This document shows, piece after piece, positions 43,421 through 47,570 of a DNA stretch of 47,570 nucleotides. Source of the DNA: JADFOJ01 sp041580235 (GTDB taxonomy: Bacteria; Planctomycetota; Phycisphaerae; Phycisphaerales; SM1A02); contig JBFGEG010000015.1 of the NCBI GenBank assembly GCA_041580235.1, forward strand, positions 1-47,570. Direction: 5' to 3'. Within the stretch, counting starts at the first letter, position 1; each line of letters opens with the position of its first letter. The position numbers and the translations under genes are program-made. Below the pieces are notes generated by a model. The model did no database searches. It was not told the DNA's origin and saw only the letters and a list, made by a program, of their open reading frames with translations.

Positions 43421-43438
43421 GGAAGACAGGGTCCCGGC
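43350..43438 (+). repeat. Second copy of the GGGTCAG-type repeat
   Basis: GGGGCCAGGGGCCAGGGGTCAG-like units at 43350-43387 overlap the 3' end of the glycosyltransferase. A segment 'agggaagacagggtcccgg' at 43419-43438 follows. Both parts resemble 30503-30553. The remaining gap to comEC (43439-43545) has no gene that I can support. Confidence 0.45.
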
Positions 43439-43545
43439 GCGTGGGTCCAGCACACGGTCTGCCGTCGTTCGCCACTGCCCAGCTCCCCCTGCACTTTGGC
43501 AGCCCCACGCAGCCGCCCGCGAACCCATGAGACACTCGCCCGTCA

Positions 43546-46086
43546 GTGGACGGCGCGGCTTCGACTATTGAGACGACGGTGTCCCGGCAGCGGGTGACGC
43601 CGCTGGCCATCGCACTGGCCGTGGGGATCGCGCTGGGATCGTGGGTGGGGTCGGGTCGCGGCATCGTGTGGCCGTGGGCGGTCTCCGGCGCGATCGCGCT
43701 GGCGGGGGCGTCGGTGGCTCGCGTCGTGTGCCGCCGCGACGCGGTGTCGCACGGGCTGATTGCCGTCGCGGCGGTGTGCCTGGGGGCGATGTGGCTGGAT
43801 CTGCGTCGCCACACGGTGACGCCCGATGACCTGGCCGCGTGGCTCGGAGGGGAGCCGTGGCTCGTCCGGGTGCGGGGGACGGCCCTCGAGCCGCCGGTGC
43901 TGCGCGACCGCGCCGCGGGGTCGATGGCCGTCTTCGGCCACCGGCCGCCGGCGACGTATTTCGATCTGCGGGTGACCGCGCTTCTGGAGCGGGACGGCAC
44001 CACGGTGCCGGTGAGCGGGACGGTACTCGTGCGGGTCGGGGAGACCGTTGCGCCCTTTCGCGCCGGCGATCGTGTGGAGGCCCTTGGCATGCTCCACCCG
44101 CCCGCGCCGCCGGGCAATCCGGGCGAGCTCGACTACCGGCGTCACGCGAGGAGCCGCGGTCGGGCGGGCACGCTGAGCGTTCCCCGACGCGACCTGCTCG
44201 TGATCGCCCACGCCCGACGCGGCGCGCTGGCCGGGGCCTGGCCGCGTCTGCGTCACGACCTTCGTCGCCGCGCGCAGAGCTGGCTGCTGTCGGACCTGCC
44301 GGACGCGGACCGGCGGCCGCGAGACGCCCTGCTGTCGGCGCTGCTGCTGGGCCGGCGCGGACCCCAGCTCGACGGCGTCGGCGAGTCGTTCCGCCGCGCG
44401 GGTCTGGCCCACTTCCTGGCCATATCGGGCCTGCACCTCGGCGTGATGGCGGGCTTCGTGCTGTTTCTCACGCGTCTCGGCGGGCGGCACCGGCGGTGGC
44501 ACGGCTGGCTGGTCATCGCCGTGGTCGCGACGTACCTGGTGGTGGTGGAGGTGCGAATGCCGGTTCTTCGCGCGGGCATCATGACCATGGCCGCCTGCCT
44601 GGGGCTGGCGGCGGGACGCCGCCTGCGGGTGGGCGGGCTGGTGTCGGCCAGCGGGATCGGTCTGCTGCTGTGGCGGCCCGACGAGCTGTTCACGCCCGGC
44701 TTTCAGCTCAGCTACGGCGTGGTGCTGGGTCTGATCCACCTGGCGCCGCTCGTGCGGGCCCGCTGCTTCGGCCGCCCCGATGCCTTTGCCGCCTCGTCGG
44801 CGGAGATGGTCGGCCAGTGGCTGCGGACCGCCTGCGCGGCAGCGCTGACGGCGTGGGCGGTGGCCACGCCCATCTCGCTGCACCACTGGGGCGTCTTGTG
44901 GCCGCTCGCCGCTCCGTTCAGCGTGATCGTGCTGCCGCTGGTGGCGGCGGTGCTGGCGGTGGGGTACGTCAAGATGGTGCTGGCCGCCCTGCTGCCCAGC
45001 GCCGCCCTGCTCCTGGCCGTTCCGCTGGCGCTGGGGGCCGACGTGCTGCTGGCGGTGGTCGCGGCCATGGATGCCGTTCCCGGCTCGATCATTCACGTCG
45101 CGCACGCGCCCGCCGCGTGGTCGCTGGCCGCGATCGCCTGGGTGTGCATGTGGGCGGTGCTCGGCGGTCGCATCTGGGGATTCTGGGGCACCCGCCGCGG
45201 CCGGTGGACGATCCGCCTGGCCGGTTTCGCGCTGGTGGCCTGGCTCTCGTGGCCGCTCCTGGCGCCGCAACCCGCGGCCCTGCGGGTCGACATGCTGGCC
45301 GTCGGTGACGGATCGTGCTACCTGCTCAGAAGCGGAGCAAGCAACGTGATCTTCGACGCGGGATCGAGCAATCTCGACGCGGGACGCCGTCTGGTGGTGC
45401 CGGCGCTGCGACGTCTCGGTCTGCGCCGGATCGACGCCCTGGTCATCAGCCACCCGAACCTCGATCACTATTCCGCAGTGCTGGAGATCGTCGACGCGTT
45501 CGCCGTAACGACGATCCTCGTCACGCCGCAGCTCATCCGCGATGGTGAGAGCGAGCCCGCGGGACCGGTGCGCTACCTGCTCGACGAGCTGACCCGCCGC
45601 ATGGTTCCCGTGCGCAGCGTGGCTGCCGGCGACCGGCGTCAGTACGGATCGTGCCGGTGGACGTGGCTTCATCCCGGCCGCGCCGCGGTGTTCGACGAGG
45701 TCAACGACGGCTCCATGGTCATTCGCATCGACGTCGCCGGGCGGAGCGTCCTGCTGTGCGGCGACATTCAGCAGCAGGCGATGGAGACGCTCGGCGCATC
45801 GGCGCTGTTGTCGGCGCCGGGGGCGGGTCCGGCGGCGATCGATGTTCTCGAGCTTGCCCACCATGGCAGCCATCATGCGCGGGCCGAGTCGTTCGTGGGC
45901 GCGCTGGAGCCCCGGGTCGTCCTGCAGTCGACGGGCCCGACGCGATGGCGACGCACACGCGACGACTGGGATCGGGTGCTCCGCGGCGCCGAGCGTCTCG
46001 TGACCGCCCGTGACGGCGCGTGCCGGGTCGAGATCGACCGCGACGGCACCCTCCGCATCGATCGCTTCCGCGACCCGCCTCGCTGA
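43546..46086 (+). CDS. comEC: ComEC/Rec2-family DNA uptake channel
   Basis: An 846-aa polytopic protein that forms the inner-membrane channel for DNA uptake in natural transformation. The N-terminal part has two or three membrane spans and the DUF4131/OB region ('WLVRVRGTALEPP'). The central competence domain has 'RRAGLAHFLAISGLHLGVMA' and 'VVLGLIHLAPLV'. The C-terminal metallo-beta-lactamase domain (about 580-846) has 'LVISHPNLDHYSAVLEI', 'GDIQQQAMETL' and 'LELAHHGSHHARAESFV'. The zinc motif HPNLDH is the usual ComEC variant. Start GTG 43546 is the longest choice; GTG 43579 is possible. No other com gene is nearby. Confidence 0.93.
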   Translation: MDGAASTIETTVSRQRVTPLAIALAVGIALGSWVGSGRGIVWPWAVSGAIALAGASVARVVCRRDAVSHGLIAVAAVCLGAMWLDLRRHTVTPDDLAAWLGGEPWLVRVRGTALEPPVLRDRAAGSMAVFGHRPPATYFDLRVTALLERDGTTVPVSGTVLVRVGETVAPFRAGDRVEALGMLHPPAPPGNPGELDYRRHARSRGRAGTLSVPRRDLLVIAHARRGALAGAWPRLRHDLRRRAQSWLLSDLPDADRRPRDALLSALLLGRRGPQLDGVGESFRRAGLAHFLAISGLHLGVMAGFVLFLTRLGGRHRRWHGWLVIAVVATYLVVVEVRMPVLRAGIMTMAACLGLAAGRRLRVGGLVSASGIGLLLWRPDELFTPGFQLSYGVVLGLIHLAPLVRARCFGRPDAFAASSAEMVGQWLRTACAAALTAWAVATPISLHHWGVLWPLAAPFSVIVLPLVAAVLAVGYVKMVLAALLPSAALLLAVPLALGADVLLAVVAAMDAVPGSIIHVAHAPAAWSLAAIAWVCMWAVLGGRIWGFWGTRRGRWTIRLAGFALVAWLSWPLLAPQPAALRVDMLAVGDGSCYLLRSGASNVIFDAGSSNLDAGRRLVVPALRRLGLRRIDALVISHPNLDHYSAVLEIVDAFAVTTILVTPQLIRDGESEPAGPVRYLLDELTRRMVPVRSVAAGDRRQYGSCRWTWLHPGRAAVFDEVNDGSMVIRIDVAGRSVLLCGDIQQQAMETLGASALLSAPGAGPAAIDVLELAHHGSHHARAESFVGALEPRVVLQSTGPTRWRRTRDDWDRVLRGAERLVTARDGACRVEIDRDGTLRIDRFRDPPR

Positions 46087-46093
46087 CAGGACC

Positions 46094-46099
46094 TAAGAT
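46094..46099 (+). promoter_or_regulatory. TAAGAT -10 box of a probable leaderless gene
   Basis: TAAGAT is followed by exactly 6 nt and the ATG at 46106. The element lies in the 19-nt gap after comEC. There is no SD. Confidence 0.6.
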
Positions 46100-46105
46100 C
46101 ATCCC

Positions 46106-47353
46106 ATGACTATCAACGGACCCGCGCGCGTGGTCGTCATCATCGGCCTGTCCCTGGCACTGTCGAGCGGATGCATGGGCGGTGACGAGCCGCGGGAGGT
46201 GTCGCGGCCCGCTTCGCCGGTGGTCCCGGCGGGCACGCTGCCGGAGGTGACCGCGGCGCGAGCGTTCCCCCGGCTGGCGTTCCGCCGCCCGGTCTGGATC
46301 ACGCACGCCGGTGACGATCGGCTCTTTGTGATCGAGCAGGCCGGACGGATCCGCGTCTTCGAGAACCGGCCGGACGTGGAGACGGCCGGCGTCTTTCTCG
46401 ACATCCGCGAGCAGGTTCGATCGAGGCACAACGAGGAGGGGCTGCTGGCGCTGGCCTTTCACCCCCGTTACGCTGACAACGGCCGCTTCTACGTGTACTA
46501 CACCGCTTCCGAGCCGCGTCGTGGCGTGCTGTCCAGCTTCGCGGTCAGCGGCGACGATCCCGATCGGGCCGAGCCGGGCAGCGAGACGGTGATCCTCGAG
46601 GTGGACCAGCCGTGGGGCAATCACAACGGGGCCACGGTGCTGTTCGGCCCCGAGGGCTTTCTGTATCTGAGCCTGGGCGACGGCGGGGCCGCGGCCGATC
46701 CGAGAAACCATGCACAGGACCTCGCGACGCTGCTGGGCACGATCCTCCGGATCGACGTCGACGGCCGGGAGCAAGGCCGGCCCTACCGGGTGCCCCCCGA
46801 CAACCCCTTCGTCGGGCGGCCCGGCGCGCGGGGGGAGATCTGGGCGTACGGTCTTCGTAACGTCTGGCGGATGAGCTTCGATCGCGAGACGGGCGAACTG
46901 TGGGCGGGCGACGTCGGGCAGAACGCGTGGGAGGAGATCGATCTCATCGTCAAGGGCGGCAACTACGGGTGGCGGATCCGAGAGGGCACCCACCCCTTCC
47001 GGGAAGGGACCTCGCCCGACCCGCTCATCGATCCCGTGGTGGAGTACCCGCAGCGCCGGGGGCGTGAGGTCGTCGGGCTGTCGGTGACCGGCGGCTACGT
47101 CTACCGCGGGACGCTGCTGCCCGGCCTGTACGGCGCGTACATCTACGGCGACTACGTCACCGGCCGCATCTGGGCGTTGCGTCACGCCGGCGGCAAGGTC
47201 CTGGAGCATCGCGAGATCTTCTCCGGCCCGCCCCGGTTGTACCTCAGCTCGTTCGGCGAGGACCGGCACGGCGAGCTGTACCTGTGCGCCTTCGACGAGC
47301 TGAACGGCAGCGGCGGCGGCCAGGGCCGCATCTACCGACTGACGGAGCGGTAG
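46106..47353 (+). CDS. PQQ-dependent sugar dehydrogenase-like lipoprotein (GSDH family)
   Basis: A 415-aa protein of the soluble glucose/sorbosone dehydrogenase family, a six-bladed propeller that usually holds PQQ. The N-terminus 'VVVIIGLSLALSSGCMGGD' has a lipobox (SSGC), so it is a lipoprotein. Family blocks are 'FPRLAFRRPVWITHAGDDRL', 'NEEGLLALAFHPRYADNGRF', 'NHNGATVLFGPEGFLYLSLG', 'GTILRIDVDG', 'EIWAYGLRNVWRMSFD', 'GNYGWRIREGTHPF' and 'GGYVYRG...GAYIYGDYVTG'. The HNG in 'NHNGATV' holds the catalytic His of characterised members. Substrate unknown. Leaderless by its -10 position. Confidence 0.93.
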   Translation: MTINGPARVVVIIGLSLALSSGCMGGDEPREVSRPASPVVPAGTLPEVTAARAFPRLAFRRPVWITHAGDDRLFVIEQAGRIRVFENRPDVETAGVFLDIREQVRSRHNEEGLLALAFHPRYADNGRFYVYYTASEPRRGVLSSFAVSGDDPDRAEPGSETVILEVDQPWGNHNGATVLFGPEGFLYLSLGDGGAAADPRNHAQDLATLLGTILRIDVDGREQGRPYRVPPDNPFVGRPGARGEIWAYGLRNVWRMSFDRETGELWAGDVGQNAWEEIDLIVKGGNYGWRIREGTHPFREGTSPDPLIDPVVEYPQRRGREVVGLSVTGGYVYRGTLLPGLYGAYIYGDYVTGRIWALRHAGGKVLEHREIFSGPPRLYLSSFGEDRHGELYLCAFDELNGSGGGQGRIYRLTER

Positions 47354-47393
47354 AGCAGGAATCAGACTGAGAGCACGCGTGGTTGTGCCTACA

Positions 47394-47570
47394 GGAGCGA
47401 GTGTCGGCCCGGAGGGCCGTACGGAGCGCTCAGCCTTGCACGCCCGCTCAGGACCGGCGGATCGAATCCGGCGGTCCGTACCGGAGCGAGTGTCGGCCCG
47501 GAGGGCCGTACGGAGCGCTCAGCCTTGCACGCCCGCTCAGGACCGGCGGATCGAATCCGGCGGTCCGTAC
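47394..47570 (+). repeat. 89-bp tandem direct repeat, two identical copies
   Basis: A unit beginning GGAGCGAGTGTCGG at 47394 repeats at 47483 with a period of 89 bp, and the second copy runs to the last base. The copies are identical. Each holds the hairpin GGACCG-g-CGGAT-CGA-ATCCG-g-CGGTCC (near 47451-47477) and a smaller CGGCCC-GGA-GGGCCG stem nested in a GAGCG/CGCTC pair. The region 47354-47393 before it has no gene. Confidence 0.85.

Noticed and set aside
43543..45876. A 777-aa minus-strand open frame
   Set aside because: It is a shadow of ComEC, made of Arg/Gln/His/Pro low-complexity sequence.
47394..47570. CRISPR array
   Set aside because: The 89-bp units abut with no unique spacers and are far longer than CRISPR repeats. 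No cas gene is present.

Overview
The window is 47.6 kb of high-GC bacterial chromosome, mostly packed with genes. It most resembles an uncultured planctomycete, probably of the Phycisphaerae type. Supporting features are the CRTAC1/FG-GAP-ASPIC proteins, a membrane protein ending in a Cys4 ribbon (CxxCGYPL...CPECG), a large MoxR/von Willebrand operon with a squalene-cyclase-like protein, a dnaA that is not next to dnaN, and the LigD/Ku repair pair. This placement is inference from gene content; no rRNA is present to confirm it.

Layout. 1-4728: two divergent CRTAC1-family genes, one followed by a TPR gene. 4753-9141: a DUF72 protein, then a divergent NHEJ pair (LigD on minus, Ku on plus). 9158-12825: a threonine dehydratase-like enzyme, a CheY-like receiver, a small coiled-coil protein and a tandem pair of unrecognised paralogs. 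12848-17844: a carbamoyl-phosphate cluster (ArgF and a predicted COG2403-type GTPase on minus; carbamate kinase, a DUF4438 protein and a zinc-ribbon membrane protein on plus). 17899-20901: a DUF1801 protein with a histone-like tail, tRNA-Glu(CTC), an alpha/beta hydrolase and an RNase Z-like hydrolase. 21096-23626: dnaA and fpg, convergent. 23771-37556: eight co-directional genes (MoxR, DUF58, BatA-like, vWA, 1209-aa coiled-coil membrane protein, small secreted protein, cyclase-fold protein, secreted protein). 37553-47353: trpD, lgt, holB, a VTT-DUF547 fusion, a glycosyltransferase, comEC and a PQQ-type sugar dehydrogenase lipoprotein. 47394-47570: an 89-bp unit in two identical tandem copies running into the window edge.

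The strongest genome-wide signal is in the promoters. At eight genes a TANNNT -10 hexamer lies 6-8 nt before the start codon with no Shine-Dalgarno. Transcription would then begin at or next to the start codon, so these mRNAs are probably leaderless. Other genes here have normal SD leaders, so two modes of initiation appear to coexist. The best candidates for undescribed biology are the paralog pair at 11210-12825, the carbamoyl-phosphate/GTPase/DUF4438 cluster and the long MoxR-vWA operon.
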